This document shows positions 7,674-17,386 of a DNA stretch of 64,000 nucleotides, one piece after another. The DNA is taken from positions 634,809 through 698,808 of the forward strand of contig NZ_WHZV01000001.1 in the NCBI RefSeq assembly GCF_010667645.1, given 5' to 3'. The notes under the pieces were generated by a model, which searched no databases, was not told the origin of the DNA, and was given only the letters and a program-made list of their open reading frames with translations. The translations under genes were made by a program, and so were the position numbers. The DNA is from Bifidobacterium platyrrhinorum. GTDB lineage: Bacteria; Actinomycetota; Actinomycetes; Actinomycetales; Bifidobacteriaceae. Every line of letters starts with the position of its first letter. The first letter of the stretch is position 1.

Positions 7674-10352
7674 TCAGGCTTCGGCGAGCGCCTCGACGGG
7701 CGGGGTGTTCGCGGCGCGGCGCGCGGGCAGGAGACTGGCCAGGAGTGCGGCGAGAGCGGAGACGGCGAGGACGGCGCAGTTGGTCTTCCATTCGAAGGGC
7801 ATGGCGACGGTGCCGTAGAGGCTGAACACCATGGTGGAGCCGAGCCAGCCGAACAGGGTGCCGAGCGCCACGCCGGCCACGCCGGAGACGAGCGACAGCA
7901 GGAGCGCTTCGACGGCGAGGGACCGGCGCAATTGGCCGCGGGTCATGCCGATGGCGCGCAGGGTGGCGGATTCGCGGGTGCGTTCGATGACGGACAGGCT
8001 GAGCGTGTTGGCCACGCCGATGAGGGCGATGAGCACGGCGACGGCGATGAGGCCGACGAGCAGGGCCATCATGGCGTCGATGCTGGTGTCCCACATGTCG
8101 CGTTCGGCGATGGGGCCGGTGACGTTGGCGTCGGGGATGGCGCCCAGGGCCTCACGGACTCCGTCGATGACGCCGGCGACGCCGTTGGGGTTGGCGTCCG
8201 GATCGGCGGTCATGAGGAGGATGCGTCCCTGTTCGGTCAGGTCGCCGTCGGCGAAGTGGCTGGCGGCGACGAAGGCGACGGCGTCGTGGTCGGAGGAGAC
8301 GCGCCGGTAATCGGCCTGGACGACGGTGAGATCGAGTCCGGACGCGCCCGCGGCGCCGGTGGAACCGGTATCGGCGGAACCGGCACCGGCGGCGAAATCG
8401 GCCGTGTGGGTGCGGCCGAAGTCGATGTCGGCACCGCTCAAGGCGTGACGGGGCATGAGGACGTCATGGTCGTTCAGGGTGACGCCGGTCAGGTCGGCGT
8501 GCATGACCTTCGCGAGGCCGTCGAGGTCGGGGATGCCGACGATGAGGACGTCAATGCCGTGTCCCTGGTCGTCGGTGACGTGACGCAGGGCGGTCGGCGC
8601 GTCGAGGACTCGTCCGACGCCTTCGACGCGACGCACCTGCCGGCTCTGCTCCTCGGTCATGCCGGTGCCCGTGGCGATCATGTCGACGCTGTAGCGGGTG
8701 GCGAGCGCATCGGCCATGGTGGTCTTGGCGCTGGCGGCACCGGTGGCGATGGCGGAGACGAGGGTAACGCCGATGAGGAGGGCGGCGCCGGTGGAGGCGA
8801 CCCTGCGCGGGTTCTTCTGGATGTTGGCATGGGCGATGGCGGCGCTGGGGCCGGTCGCGGCGGCGAGAGCGCCGGCGCCGCGCATGAGGGCGGGCATCCA
8901 GCGGACGGCGGAGACGACGAGCGCGGTGAACGTGAGCGCGCACCCTCCCATGGCGGCGAGCAGGACGGCGGGATAATGGTCGGTGGCGAGGGATTCGCGT
9001 CCGACGGCGGACAGGTGCGTCTGCCAGACGCCGAACGCGCATGATGCTATGCCGACGGCGAGCATGAGGATGGAGAGGACGGTGCGCACGTGCCCGCGAT
9101 GTGCGGTTTCGGTCAGTTCGATGGGACGCAGCGCCTCGAGCGGCGTGACGGCGGTGGCGGCGCGTGCGGGGCCGAGGGACGCGATGACGGTCATGACCAT
9201 GCCGAAGGCGACGGGTACGGCGATGACGGGCCAGGTGACGATGAGGCGCATGGGCGCGCCGGTGGTCTTCATGACGCCGGTGGCGCACAGCAGTGCCATG
9301 AGTCCGATGCCGAGCGCGACGCCGAGCAGCGAGGCGATGAGGCCGAGGATTCCGGCTTCGCAGAGGACGGAGGCGTACAGTTGGCGGCGGTCGGCGCCGA
9401 TGGTGCGCAGCAGGGCGAGGATGCGCCGGCGCTGGGCGACGAGCACCTGGAACGTGTTGGCGATGACGAGCGCGGCGACGAGCAGGGCGAGTACGCCGAA
9501 GCTCATGAGGAACGTGGTGACGACGCTGGTGCCGTTGGCGCTGAGGGATTCCACGGCGAGCCGGTCGGCTTCGTCGCGGTCCACGAGCCGGCTGTATCGG
9601 GGCAGGAGACGCCTGATGGCGGCCGTGTCCGCCTGGGAGTCGAGGTCGAGGTAGACGGATGTGGCGGCGACCTGATCGAAGTCGGTGACGCCGTTGGCAT
9701 AGGCCATGAGGTCGTCGGAGAGGATGGAGGCGCCGCCGTCGTACGCGTAGGCGCCGTTGGGGTCGTCGGTCAGCCCCGTCACGCGCGCTTCGACGCCATT
9801 GGCGAGGTCCCGGCTTTCGTCGGTGTTTCCGGCGTTGTTTCCGGCGGCGTTCGCACGGGGGACGACCCGCACCGTGTCGCCCACGTGCAGACCGAGTTGT
9901 CCGGCGACGCGTTCCGGCAGGGCGATCCCGTGGCCGTCGACGGGCCGGTCGCCGTGTGTGACGGTCACGGGCAGCAGGCTCGTCTCGCCCGTGTTGATGG
10001 CATGGCTGGTGGCGTGGCGGGCGCCGTTGGACAGTCCGATGTCGGCGACGGTGACGGCGCGCGCGCCTTCGACACCTTCGACGGCGCGCATGCGGTCGAG
10101 ATGGTAGTCGGCCACGGTGCGCGAATACGCTTCGTCGGTCTGCGCGTCGGTGGGATGTTCGGGCAGGTCGGTCAGGACCATCGCGTCCGCTCCGGCGTAG
10201 ATGGCGGTCTGCTGGCGAATGAGGGAGTCGTTCATGGCGTTGCCGAACAGGAACGTGGAGGCGATGAACGCGGTGCCGATGAGCACGGCGACGCCTGCGG
10301 GGATGAGCATACGGGCGGTTTTGCGCATGAGGTTCACGGTGATGCGGAACAT
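7674..10352 (-). CDS. FtsX-type ABC transporter permease
   Basis: An 892-aa membrane protein with the duplicated FtsX architecture. It has an N-terminal anchor (around ARMLIPAGVAVLIGTAF), a large extracellular domain, a first bundle of helices, a second anchor and extracellular domain, and a final three-helix bundle ending near the C-terminus. This is the layout of antimicrobial-peptide and lipoprotein exporters. The ATG at 10352 was chosen because it matches the family N-terminus; the open frame upstream is a shadow of the ATPase gene. The ATPase gene ends 35 bp upstream, forming a two-gene operon. Substrate unknown. Confidence 0.9.
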   Translation of the reverse strand: MFRITVNLMRKTARMLIPAGVAVLIGTAFIASTFLFGNAMNDSLIRQQTAIYAGADAMVLTDLPEHPTDAQTDEAYSRTVADYHLDRMRAVEGVEGARAVTVADIGLSNGARHATSHAINTGETSLLPVTVTHGDRPVDGHGIALPERVAGQLGLHVGDTVRVVPRANAAGNNAGNTDESRDLANGVEARVTGLTDDPNGAYAYDGGASILSDDLMAYANGVTDFDQVAATSVYLDLDSQADTAAIRRLLPRYSRLVDRDEADRLAVESLSANGTSVVTTFLMSFGVLALLVAALVIANTFQVLVAQRRRILALLRTIGADRRQLYASVLCEAGILGLIASLLGVALGIGLMALLCATGVMKTTGAPMRLIVTWPVIAVPVAFGMVMTVIASLGPARAATAVTPLEALRPIELTETAHRGHVRTVLSILMLAVGIASCAFGVWQTHLSAVGRESLATDHYPAVLLAAMGGCALTFTALVVSAVRWMPALMRGAGALAAATGPSAAIAHANIQKNPRRVASTGAALLIGVTLVSAIATGAASAKTTMADALATRYSVDMIATGTGMTEEQSRQVRRVEGVGRVLDAPTALRHVTDDQGHGIDVLIVGIPDLDGLAKVMHADLTGVTLNDHDVLMPRHALSGADIDFGRTHTADFAAGAGSADTGSTGAAGASGLDLTVVQADYRRVSSDHDAVAFVAASHFADGDLTEQGRILLMTADPDANPNGVAGVIDGVREALGAIPDANVTGPIAERDMWDTSIDAMMALLVGLIAVAVLIALIGVANTLSLSVIERTRESATLRAIGMTRGQLRRSLAVEALLLSLVSGVAGVALGTLFGWLGSTMVFSLYGTVAMPFEWKTNCAVLAVSALAALLASLLPARRAANTPPVEALAEA

Positions 10353-10387
10353 GGGTCGTCCTTGCTTGCGTAGGTCGGTTCGTTCGG

Positions 10388-11260
10388 TCAGCGGGCGTGG
10401 CGGTAGGAGCCGGCACGGTGCGCGCCGGCGTGGGCGGCGGCATGGGTGTCCCGGACCGCGTGGGACCGCCGCGGCGGTGCCGGCGGTTCGGTGAATGCCG
10501 ACCGTTCTTCGGTGGCGAGCGCGGCCCGTCGTTCCGTCATGAGCAGCTGGTTCATGCGGTCGGCGGTGGGGTGGGTTTCGTCGGCGACGATGCGGCCGTC
10601 GGCGAACACGATGGCGCGGTCGGCGTATGAGGCGGCGACGGCGTCGTGCGTGACCATGATGATGGTCTGTCCGAGCTCGTCGACGGATCGCCTGAGGAAT
10701 GCGAGTGTTTCGGCGCTCGACACGGAGTCGAGGTTGCCGGTGGGTTCGTCGGCGAACACGAGGGATGGTTTGGTGATGAGCGCGCGGGCGATGGCGACGC
10801 GCTGCCGCTGGCCTCCGGACAGCTCGTTCGGACGATGGTCCAGGCGTCGTCCGAGCCCGAGCGTCCCGACGAGCAGGTCGAACCATGCGCGGTCCGGTTT
10901 GGCGCCGGCGAGCGTCAACGGCATGAGGATGTTCTGTTCGGCGGTGAACATCGGCAGCAGGTTGAAGCTTTGGAAGATGAATCCGATGCGGTCGCGGCGC
11001 AGCAGGGTGAGCTGCCGGTCGTTCATGCGGGTCAGATCGCGGCCTTCGAAGATGACGTGGCCGGAGGTCGCCGAGTCGAGTCCGGCGAGCGTGTGCATGA
11101 GCGTGGATTTGCCGGAGCCGGACGGCCCCATGATCGCGGTGAACCGCCCCTTCCCGAAGCTCACGTCCACGCCGCGCAGCGCGTGCACGACGTTGTCGCC
11201 TTCGCCGTAGTCCTTGGTCAGTCGAATCGCCTGGATGGCGGGGGTCGTGGTCTCGTCCAC
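10388..11260 (-). CDS. ABC transporter ATPase (LolD/MacB type)
   Basis: A 290-aa ATPase that powers the FtsX-type permease downstream. Walker A is GPSGSGKST, the signature is LSGGQRQRVAIARAL and Walker B runs into FADEPTGNLDS. About 55 residues beyond the usual domain end form a basic, proline- and alanine-rich tail. No in-frame ATG precedes the domain. The GTG at 11260 is preferred because GGGAG lies 9 nt upstream, and translation from it gives the expected N-terminus. Confidence 0.9.
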   Translation of the reverse strand: MDETTTPAIQAIRLTKDYGEGDNVVHALRGVDVSFGKGRFTAIMGPSGSGKSTLMHTLAGLDSATSGHVIFEGRDLTRMNDRQLTLLRRDRIGFIFQSFNLLPMFTAEQNILMPLTLAGAKPDRAWFDLLVGTLGLGRRLDHRPNELSGGQRQRVAIARALITKPSLVFADEPTGNLDSVSSAETLAFLRRSVDELGQTIIMVTHDAVAASYADRAIVFADGRIVADETHPTADRMNQLLMTERRAALATEERSAFTEPPAPPRRSHAVRDTHAAAHAGAHRAGSYRHAR

Positions 11261-11616
11261 GTCGTTGCTCCCATAGTCGGGCCGGACCCGTTGTCCGGCG
11301 TATGGTCCACACGATATGGGTTTTGTCCCGCGCGCCCCATCGTACGCGGGGATGGTTCCGGCTTGGTGCGCGTCATCCCCGAGGATGATGCGCGGGCGGG
11401 ACACGGCGTCCGGACGCACCGTGTCATGCCCGCCCGTCTCGATGCGCGTCGTCGCGCAACGCAAAAAGGGCGGTGCACGACGTGGAATCGTCGTGCACCG
11501 CCCTTTGTCGGGCTTGCCGCCCGGGAGCCTTCCCTGAAGAATCACCTGCCGTCACATCGCCGCGTCATGACCCGCGGCGACGCCCCTTCATACGGACGGG
11601 GACCTTCGGGCGGGGC
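11261..11616. other. Intergenic region between ABC ATPase and metY
   Basis: This 356-bp stretch has no supported gene. It holds the ATPase leader with its Shine-Dalgarno sequence and the hairpin at 11465-11506. I see nothing else definite in it. Confidence 0.6.
11465..11506. terminator. Hairpin terminator downstream of metY
   Basis: A 17-bp perfect stem (11465-11481 with 11490-11506) with an 8-nt loop. It starts with A residues and ends with T residues, so it can act in either direction. It lies 110 bp beyond the metY stop. Confidence 0.75.
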
Positions 11617-12933
11617 TCACTTGGCGAGGCCGGAGGCGCGGACGGCCTCGAAGCCGCCCTTGAGGTCGTCGAGGATGTCCTCGATGTTCTCGGTGCCGAT
11701 GGACAGACGGATGGTGCCCTGGTGGATGCCCTGGTCCTCGAGCTCCTCCAGCGTCTCCTGGGAGTGCGTGGTGGAGGCCGGATGGATCACCAGGGACTTG
11801 GCGTCCGCCACGTTGGCGAGCAGGCTGAACAGGTGCAGGTTGTCGATGAAGACGCGCGCCGCGTCCTTGCCACCCTTGATGTCGAACGTGAAGATGGAGC
11901 CGGCGCCCTTCGGGAAGTACTTCTTGTACAGCTCGTGGTCCGGACGGCCTTCGATGCTCGGATGGGAGACGGACTCGACCTCCGGCACGGTCTGCAGGTA
12001 TTCGACGACCTTGAGCGCGTTCTCGACGTGGCGCTCGACGCGCAGGGACAGGGTCTCGGTTCCCTGCAGCAGCAGGAACGCGGCGAACGGGCTCAGGGTG
12101 GCGCCGGTGTCGCGCAGCAGGATGGCGCGGATGCGGGTCACGAACGCGGCGCCGCCGAGCGCCTCGTAGAAGTTGAGACCGTGGTAGGACGGATCCGGCT
12201 CGGTGAGGGTCGGGAACTTGCCCGGGACGGCGTTCCAGTCGAAGTTGCCGCCCTCGACGATCACGCCGCCCAGCGTGGTGCCGTGGCCGCCGATGAACTT
12301 GGTGGCGGACTCGACCACGACGTCGGCGCCGTGCTCGAGCGGACGGAACAGATACGGGGTGGCGAACGTGTTGTCGACGATCACCGGCAGGTTGTGCTTA
12401 TGGGCGATCGCGGAGATGGCCTCGAAGTCCGGCAGGTCGGCGTTCGGGTTGCCGAAGGTCTCGAAGTAGACGAGCTTGGTGTTGTCCTGGATGGCGTCCT
12501 CGAACTCCTGCGGGTTCTCGGCGGAGACGAAGGTGGTGGTGATGCCGTCGCGCGGCAGGGTGTGGCGCAGCAGGTTGAAGGTGCCGCCGTAGATGTTCTT
12601 CGCGGCGACGATGTGGTCGCCGGACTGGGTGATGTTGCGCACCGCGTATTCGACGGCCGCGGCGCCGGAGGCGACCGCCAGGCCGGCGGTGCCGCCTTCG
12701 AGGGCGGCGATGCGGTCCTCGAACACGCCCTGCGTGGAGTTGGTCAGACGGCCGTAGATGTTGCCCGGGTCGGCGAGGCCGAAACGGGCCTCGGCGTGGT
12801 CGAAGTTGTGGAAGACGTAGGAGGTGGTCGCGTAGATCGGCACCGCGCGGGAATCGGTGGCCGGGTCGGCCTGCTCCTGGCCCACGTGCAGCTGCAGCGT
12901 CTCGAAACGGTAGTTCTTGTTCTTCTCGGCCAT
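11617..12933 (-). CDS. metY: O-acetylhomoserine sulfhydrylase (homocysteine synthase)
   Basis: A 438-aa PLP-dependent enzyme of the Cys/Met metabolism family. It joins sulfide or methanethiol to O-acetylhomoserine and feeds methionine synthesis. Typical features in order are [27 protein letters not shown], the phosphate-binding [21 protein letters not shown] and the PLP lysine in [12 protein letters not shown]. The large insertions typical of MetY as against MetB/MetC are present, which supports this call. AAGGAG precedes the ATG. A convergent-repeat sequence far upstream (13060-13088) may be a control site. Confidence 0.93.
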   Translation of the reverse strand: MAEKNKNYRFETLQLHVGQEQADPATDSRAVPIYATTSYVFHNFDHAEARFGLADPGNIYGRLTNSTQGVFEDRIAALEGGTAGLAVASGAAAVEYAVRNITQSGDHIVAAKNIYGGTFNLLRHTLPRDGITTTFVSAENPQEFEDAIQDNTKLVYFETFGNPNADLPDFEAISAIAHKHNLPVIVDNTFATPYLFRPLEHGADVVVESATKFIGGHGTTLGGVIVEGGNFDWNAVPGKFPTLTEPDPSYHGLNFYEALGGAAFVTRIRAILLRDTGATLSPFAAFLLLQGTETLSLRVERHVENALKVVEYLQTVPEVESVSHPSIEGRPDHELYKKYFPKGAGSIFTFDIKGGKDAARVFIDNLHLFSLLANVADAKSLVIHPASTTHSQETLEELEDQGIHQGTIRLSIGTENIEDILDDLKGGFEAVRASGLAK

Positions 12934-13353
12934 GGTGTGTGCTCCTTGTCGGTTGGTCGCGAGGTCTTGTTCTTCGCCACCCGCCTGCCGTGTTTCGGCG
13001 GTTGGCGAGGTGTTGGTTATGAAAGTACGCGCGGCAGGCGGCGCGGCGCAAGCCGAGCGTTATCACGGTTGCCTATAGACCCTTATAACCCGTTGGAATC
13101 ATTGGGGTTCAAGGCTCCCGAATCGTCTCTTCCCGCTGTTGGAAACATCACGACACGCCGAATGGAGGGGGCCGTGCGCCGATGCGTCCGGCAGCGTGTA
13201 CGTCCTCTTGGACGCTGTGCCGCATGCGCGGAAAACGCACGGCCACCGTTCATGTATCTTGCAGGATGTGGGCACTTCGCCCGCGATGCCGCATGCGCTG
13301 GACTAGGCTCGTCGCTGACGAGCAATCCACCCTCCCGGACCGAAAGGGAACCC
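12934..13353. other. Divergent intergenic region, metY / pyridoxamine kinase
   Basis: This 420-bp stretch has no convincing gene; short open frames in it lack ribosome sites. It must hold the promoters of both divergent genes. The only clear structure I see is the imperfect inverted repeat at 13060-13088. Confidence 0.6.
13060..13088. promoter_or_regulatory. Possible operator: inverted repeat upstream of metY
   Basis: TTATCACGG, then 11 nt, then CCCTTATAA: seven of nine positions are symmetric. The size fits a LysR-type or other dimeric regulator of sulfur amino acid genes. That role is inferred from position only. Confidence 0.3.
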
Positions 13354-14229
13354 ATGACCGACGTGACCCTGTATGACCGCGACCCGCATTACATTCCCCG
13401 CGTGGCCGCCGTGCACGACATGTGCGGGTATGGGAAGTGCTCGCTGACCGCGGCGATTCCGATCCTTTCGGCCGCCGGCTGCGACGTGTGCCCGGTGCCG
13501 ACCGCATTGTTCTCGGCGCACACCAAGTACAAGGTGTTCACCTTCCATGACACGACGGATATCCTGAACGGGTATCTGGACGCCTGGCGGGCCGAGGATG
13601 TGGAACTTGACGGCATCTATTCCGGATTCCTGGGCTCGCCCGACCAGGTCGCCATCATCGAGCGGCTCTACCGCGAGTATCCGGATGCGTTGCGCCTGGT
13701 CGACCCGGTGATGGGCGACGGCGGCAGCATGTACCCCACGTACACGCCGGAACTGTGCGAGGCGATGGGCGCCTTGGCGCTCGGCGCCGATGTGCTGATG
13801 CCGAATCTCACCGAGGCCGCGATCCTGACGGAATCCGATTATCCGGGGCATGATCTGGATGATGCCGCCGTGAACCGGATGCTCGAGGCATTGCTGAATC
13901 TTGGCGCGAGGAACGTGGTGCTGAAGGGCATCGATCACGGTGACGGCCGCATCATCAACTATGTGGCGAGCGCGGCGACCGGTGTGGAGCAGAAGATCGA
14001 GCTCGCTCACGAGAAGCTTCCGTACATGATTCACGGCACCGGCGACGCGTTCGCCTCCGCCCTGTGCGGCGCGGTGCTGGCCGGTCGCGGGCTCGCCGAG
14101 TCGGCGCGCATCGCCGGCGAGTTCGTGCGGCATGCGATGGCCAACACCCGCAATCAGCCTCATTTCGAGGATCGCGGATTGAGCTTCGAACTCGACTTGG
14201 GCGAGCTGACCGAAATCATCGGTTCTTGA
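13354..14229 (+). CDS. Pyridoxamine/pyridoxal kinase
   Basis: A 291-aa ribokinase-superfamily enzyme that phosphorylates B6 vitamers to make PLP or PMP. The N-terminal HDMCGYGKCSLTAAIPIL, the middle LVDPVMGDGG and the C-terminal GTGDAFASALCGAVLAG (anion hole and catalytic Asp) are all present. The start at 13354 follows AAAGGGAA; the long open frame upstream is a shadow. Its last 14 bases overlap the convergent permease gene. It lies opposite metY, a PLP enzyme, though no direct link is shown. Confidence 0.9.
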   Translation: MTDVTLYDRDPHYIPRVAAVHDMCGYGKCSLTAAIPILSAAGCDVCPVPTALFSAHTKYKVFTFHDTTDILNGYLDAWRAEDVELDGIYSGFLGSPDQVAIIERLYREYPDALRLVDPVMGDGGSMYPTYTPELCEAMGALALGADVLMPNLTEAAILTESDYPGHDLDDAAVNRMLEALLNLGARNVVLKGIDHGDGRIINYVASAATGVEQKIELAHEKLPYMIHGTGDAFASALCGAVLAGRGLAESARIAGEFVRHAMANTRNQPHFEDRGLSFELDLGELTEIIGS

Positions 14230-15382
14230 AGTATGTGAGCAGGTGGCTTTCCCGTGTGAGCAGCACGGCCAGGAACGCGCCCAAAAGCACGCCGAGCAAT
14301 GCTGCGATGGGTACTCGTAGCAAGGTGTTGGTCAGGGCGGCGGCTTCGGCGGTATTGCCGTTCAACCATATCCATGCCAGCAATGGGCTGGCCAGTACCA
14401 TGCCGGCGATGCTCCACGTAATCGTTTCCAGCATGATTTGCGCCAGCAACGCGGTTTTCGGCACGCCGCAATGCAATGCCGAAGCCATTTCCAGTTTGCG
14501 CATGCGTGTTGCGATGAAGCCCAGTGCCAATGCCGCGGCGAGCGCAATCCACGGCGCGTAAGCGGTCGGTCTTGATTCGAACAGGACGGCACTGTCCAAC
14601 TCGCCGCCTTTGGCGGTGTTGAGCTTGTAGATCTGCGGACGTTCGGCCGCGGTCGCGCCTGCCATGCCATTGCCGGCCAAACGCAGCAACGATTCGAGGT
14701 TCCTGGTTTGCGGCCATGCGCGCACCCAGCATTGATCGAACGCCACGCTGGAATCCACGGGGACCGGGGTCAGGGCGGCATAGGAGAAACCGGATTTTCT
14801 GCCGTCATCCGGCCAGTCGAATACGCCGGCGACGTCAAGGCTGCGTCCATCCTCGAGCGCCAGTGACCGCCCGGATTGCACTCGAAAGGGTTTTGCCGCC
14901 TCACCGGACAGGAGCACACCCTCGCGGTCCGATGGTTCGCTCTCGGATCCTTGGGATCCCCCGCTCGCCCATTGCGTGCCGGTGGTGCCGAGCATGAATA
15001 CGTCGGCGGCGCCCGGCGTGATTTCATACAACGGCACGCTGGTGGATGGCAGGGCCGCGAACACCAGCTTGCTCTCGGATTGGCGCACCGCCCCGGCCGC
15101 CTCGACCCCGTTCAATGAGACGAGACGGTCGCAGGCCGCGCCATCGATGTGATTCGGATACTCCAATATCCAGGTCGAACCGCCTGATGCCACGTATTCG
15201 TCGGTTTGCTTCTGGATTCCGGAGATGGTGAGCCAATCAACGCCGGCAAGCAGCACGATCAGGCATGCCAGTCCTGCGGCCAGCGCGCACGCGTGACCGG
15301 TGCCGGTGATGAGGTCGCGCCACGCCTCCCCCAGCATGCCGGTGAAACGCATGTACGGTCGGTGACGGCCGGGTTCATTCAT
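14216..15382 (-). CDS. MacB/FtsX-like ABC permease
   Basis: A 388-aa membrane protein with one N-terminal helix (around ALAAGLACLIVLLAG), an extracellular domain of about 220 residues and three C-terminal helices ending LLTRESHLLTYFKNR. This is the compact MacB-type topology. The start chosen is the ATG at 15382, which overlaps the ATPase stop in the string ATGAATGA; an upstream in-frame ATG lies inside the ATPase gene. Sequence similarity to known permeases is weak, and the call rests on topology plus the adjoining ATPase and adaptor. The 3' end overlaps the convergent kinase gene by 14 bp. Confidence 0.75.
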   Translation of the reverse strand: MNEPGRHRPYMRFTGMLGEAWRDLITGTGHACALAAGLACLIVLLAGVDWLTISGIQKQTDEYVASGGSTWILEYPNHIDGAACDRLVSLNGVEAAGAVRQSESKLVFAALPSTSVPLYEITPGAADVFMLGTTGTQWASGGSQGSESEPSDREGVLLSGEAAKPFRVQSGRSLALEDGRSLDVAGVFDWPDDGRKSGFSYAALTPVPVDSSVAFDQCWVRAWPQTRNLESLLRLAGNGMAGATAAERPQIYKLNTAKGGELDSAVLFESRPTAYAPWIALAAALALGFIATRMRKLEMASALHCGVPKTALLAQIMLETITWSIAGMVLASPLLAWIWLNGNTAEAAALTNTLLRVPIAALLGVLLGAFLAVLLTRESHLLTYFKNR

Positions 15383-16061
15383 GATGCCCACCACCTTGCC
15401 CAATCGGCTTGGCATGGGCGGAATCCACGACACGCACCGGCTCGTCGCCCTGCCAGTCGCGCAGATCGATCAGGTCGGTGCAGGCGTCGCGCGTGCGGGG
15501 ATCATGGGTGGCGACCACCACGATGGCGCCGCTCATCGAAAGGTTGCGCAGATGCTCGTTGACCGTGGCGGCGGTGTTGAGGTCCAATTGCGCGGTCGGC
15601 TCATCGACCAGCAGGAGCCCGGCGTGCGAGGCCACTCCTCGGGCCAGCATCAGACGCTGGGCCTCACCACCGGAGAGGTCGCGGAATGGTTTGCACGCCA
15701 ACGCCCCCAAACCGAACGCTTCAAGCAGTTCCATCGCATGGGCTTCGGCTTCCCACCGACGCTCCCCGCGCGCGATGAACGGCAGGGCCACATGGTCGAT
15801 CGCCGTGCGTCTTGCCACGCCATGCGGGTTCTGCAGCACCCAGCACACGCGCCCGCAATCGATGCGCTCCACCGAACCGGTGACCGGCGTGACCCATCCG
15901 GCGATGATGGACAGCAACGTGGATTTGCCTGATCCCGATGGTCCGGTCAGCGCATACACGTGCTTGGGCAGCAGCGTCATCGTCACATGCCGGAACAGCA
16001 TGTCCTCGCCGGTGCGGTCGAAGCCGTGGCCCACGTCGGTCAATATCACTGTCCTCGTCAC
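15375..16061 (-). CDS. ABC transporter ATPase (MacB-like exporter)
   Basis: A 228-aa ATPase with Walker A GPSGSGKST, Q-loop VLQNPHGVARR, signature LSGGEAQRLMLARG, Walker B LLLVDEPTAQLD and switch histidine in VVATHDPRT. The GTG at 16061 is preferred because GAGGGGAG lies just upstream and translation then begins at the family N-terminus; a longer in-frame version adds a proline-rich tail. Its stop overlaps the permease start by 8 bp. It works with that permease and the adaptor upstream. Confidence 0.88.
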   Translation of the reverse strand: MTRTVILTDVGHGFDRTGEDMLFRHVTMTLLPKHVYALTGPSGSGKSTLLSIIAGWVTPVTGSVERIDCGRVCWVLQNPHGVARRTAIDHVALPFIARGERRWEAEAHAMELLEAFGLGALACKPFRDLSGGEAQRLMLARGVASHAGLLLVDEPTAQLDLNTAATVNEHLRNLSMSGAIVVVATHDPRTRDACTDLIDLRDWQGDEPVRVVDSAHAKPIGQGGGHHE

Positions 16062-16161
16062 ATTGGCTCCCCTCTGATGAGGGGCTGCCGAACGCTGCGG
16101 GACCGAAGGGGAGATGCCGGATGAGCCCATCGGCGGAGTCGGCCGTATATGCCCGGCCATG

Positions 16162-17349
16162 TCACTCGCCGCCTTGGGCCGTGCAGTGCTCGTCGGTACG
16201 CGGCGTCACGTCCACATGGTCGAACGTCCGGTTGTCGCTTACGCTGACCATCGTCTTGCCGAGCTGCGAGGCGATGATCGACACCCGCACGGGCTTCGCA
16301 TCGACGCTGACGCAGCCCGAGCCGGCAGCCGCATCATATACGGCGGACGGTGGCACGCTGAGCACGGTCAACGGCTGCTTCAATCTCCAGTCGTAGGAGA
16401 CGCTCAAGGCTTCGCCGACGGAAGAGCCCGCGGCATTCCCGGCCGAAGCACCGCCGGAGGCCGGAGAGCCGCCGGAATCCGAACCAAGCGAAGCCATGCG
16501 GAATGCCACGGAACCATTGATCGCCGCCAACAGCGCCGCATCCGTCAATTCCTTGGCGTCGGCCGGCACATCGAACGTCCGGTCGCCGATGGTGATCACG
16601 CGCTCCCCCGCCACCAGATCCGCAGCGGCGGCAGGCAACGTGGCTTTGAGCGGGATTGCGGCCGTGGTGAACAGGTCCTGACCGGCCGTGACTTGCCGGC
16701 CCACGGCGATGGAGGTTTGTTTGACGGTCACCGAATCGGCGGGCAGCCATACGAACCAACCGGGGTCGATGGTCCAGCCGGCGTCGCGGCTCAGCTGCCG
16801 CGCACCGACGGATTGCGCGAGCGCATTGTAGGCGGTGATGGTATCCCAGGTCATCCAATCCGAGTCCGGCGCATTGTAGCCGAGCCTGCGCAGCGCGGCG
16901 TTGAGTCCTGCGGCGTCCGAGCCGCGCATGCCGCTTGCGAGCTCACGGTACAGCGGTACATCGGTATGCAACGCGATGACCGGCGTGGCATCGACATCGA
17001 ACACCACCTGCCCGGAGGCTATCGGAGAGCCGGCGTCCACGGCGATGCCGGTGACGGTACCGGAAGTCGGTGAAGCGACCGTCGAGGATTCCCCCGAACT
17101 CACGGTCAACGCGACCAAACGCGAGTCATCGAACCGGGTGGCCGCCACCTTCACCGTGCCGGCTTCGGTGCTGGAGACTAGGGAAGGCGGAATCTTGGAG
17201 CGGGTCAACAGGAATCCCACGCCCACGCCCATCGCCGACATCACCAAGGCCAGCAATATCACGATGGAAATCGCCACGCCGTTGCGCGCGGCCCTGCGCG
17301 CCTTGCGGAAGGCCGCGGTTCCGGAGGCCGCTTGGTTCCTCCGAGTCAT
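16162..17349 (-). CDS. Membrane-fusion adaptor with peptidoglycan-binding domain
   Basis: A 395-aa membrane-anchored extracytoplasmic protein. It has a basic N-terminus, one membrane helix (around VAISIVILLALVMSAMGVGV), then an HlyD-like lipoyl half near TSGTVTGIAVDAGSPI. A peptidoglycan_binding_1-like stretch (LNAALRRLGYNAPDSD) follows, then the second lipoyl/barrel part with VTAGQDLFTTA. Such adaptors link ABC exporters to the cell wall. The ATG at 17349 is chosen because AGGGGAG precedes it; a GTG 18 nt upstream is poorer. It sits between a lipoprotein gene (37 bp upstream) and the ATPase (100 bp downstream). Confidence 0.82.
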   Translation of the reverse strand: MTRRNQAASGTAAFRKARRAARNGVAISIVILLALVMSAMGVGVGFLLTRSKIPPSLVSSTEAGTVKVAATRFDDSRLVALTVSSGESSTVASPTSGTVTGIAVDAGSPIASGQVVFDVDATPVIALHTDVPLYRELASGMRGSDAAGLNAALRRLGYNAPDSDWMTWDTITAYNALAQSVGARQLSRDAGWTIDPGWFVWLPADSVTVKQTSIAVGRQVTAGQDLFTTAAIPLKATLPAAAADLVAGERVITIGDRTFDVPADAKELTDAALLAAINGSVAFRMASLGSDSGGSPASGGASAGNAAGSSVGEALSVSYDWRLKQPLTVLSVPPSAVYDAAAGSGCVSVDAKPVRVSIIASQLGKTMVSVSDNRTFDHVDVTPRTDEHCTAQGGE

Positions 17350-17386
17350 GCCACTCACTCCCCTCACATGCTCCCTGATGCCGCCG

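Noticed and set aside
7674..11312. One 1212-aa ABC ATPase-permease fusion
   Set aside because: The upstream half of this open frame is a GC-rich shadow of the ATPase gene read in another frame; the permease has its own ATG at 10352.
12934..13353. Riboswitch (SAM or similar) upstream of metY
   Set aside because: I could not find a conserved aptamer core or an expression-platform terminator in the leader.
11473..13353. Long N-terminal extension of the pyridoxamine kinase
   Set aside because: It is an antisense shadow of metY; the kinase start at 13354 has a ribosome site and the family N-terminus.
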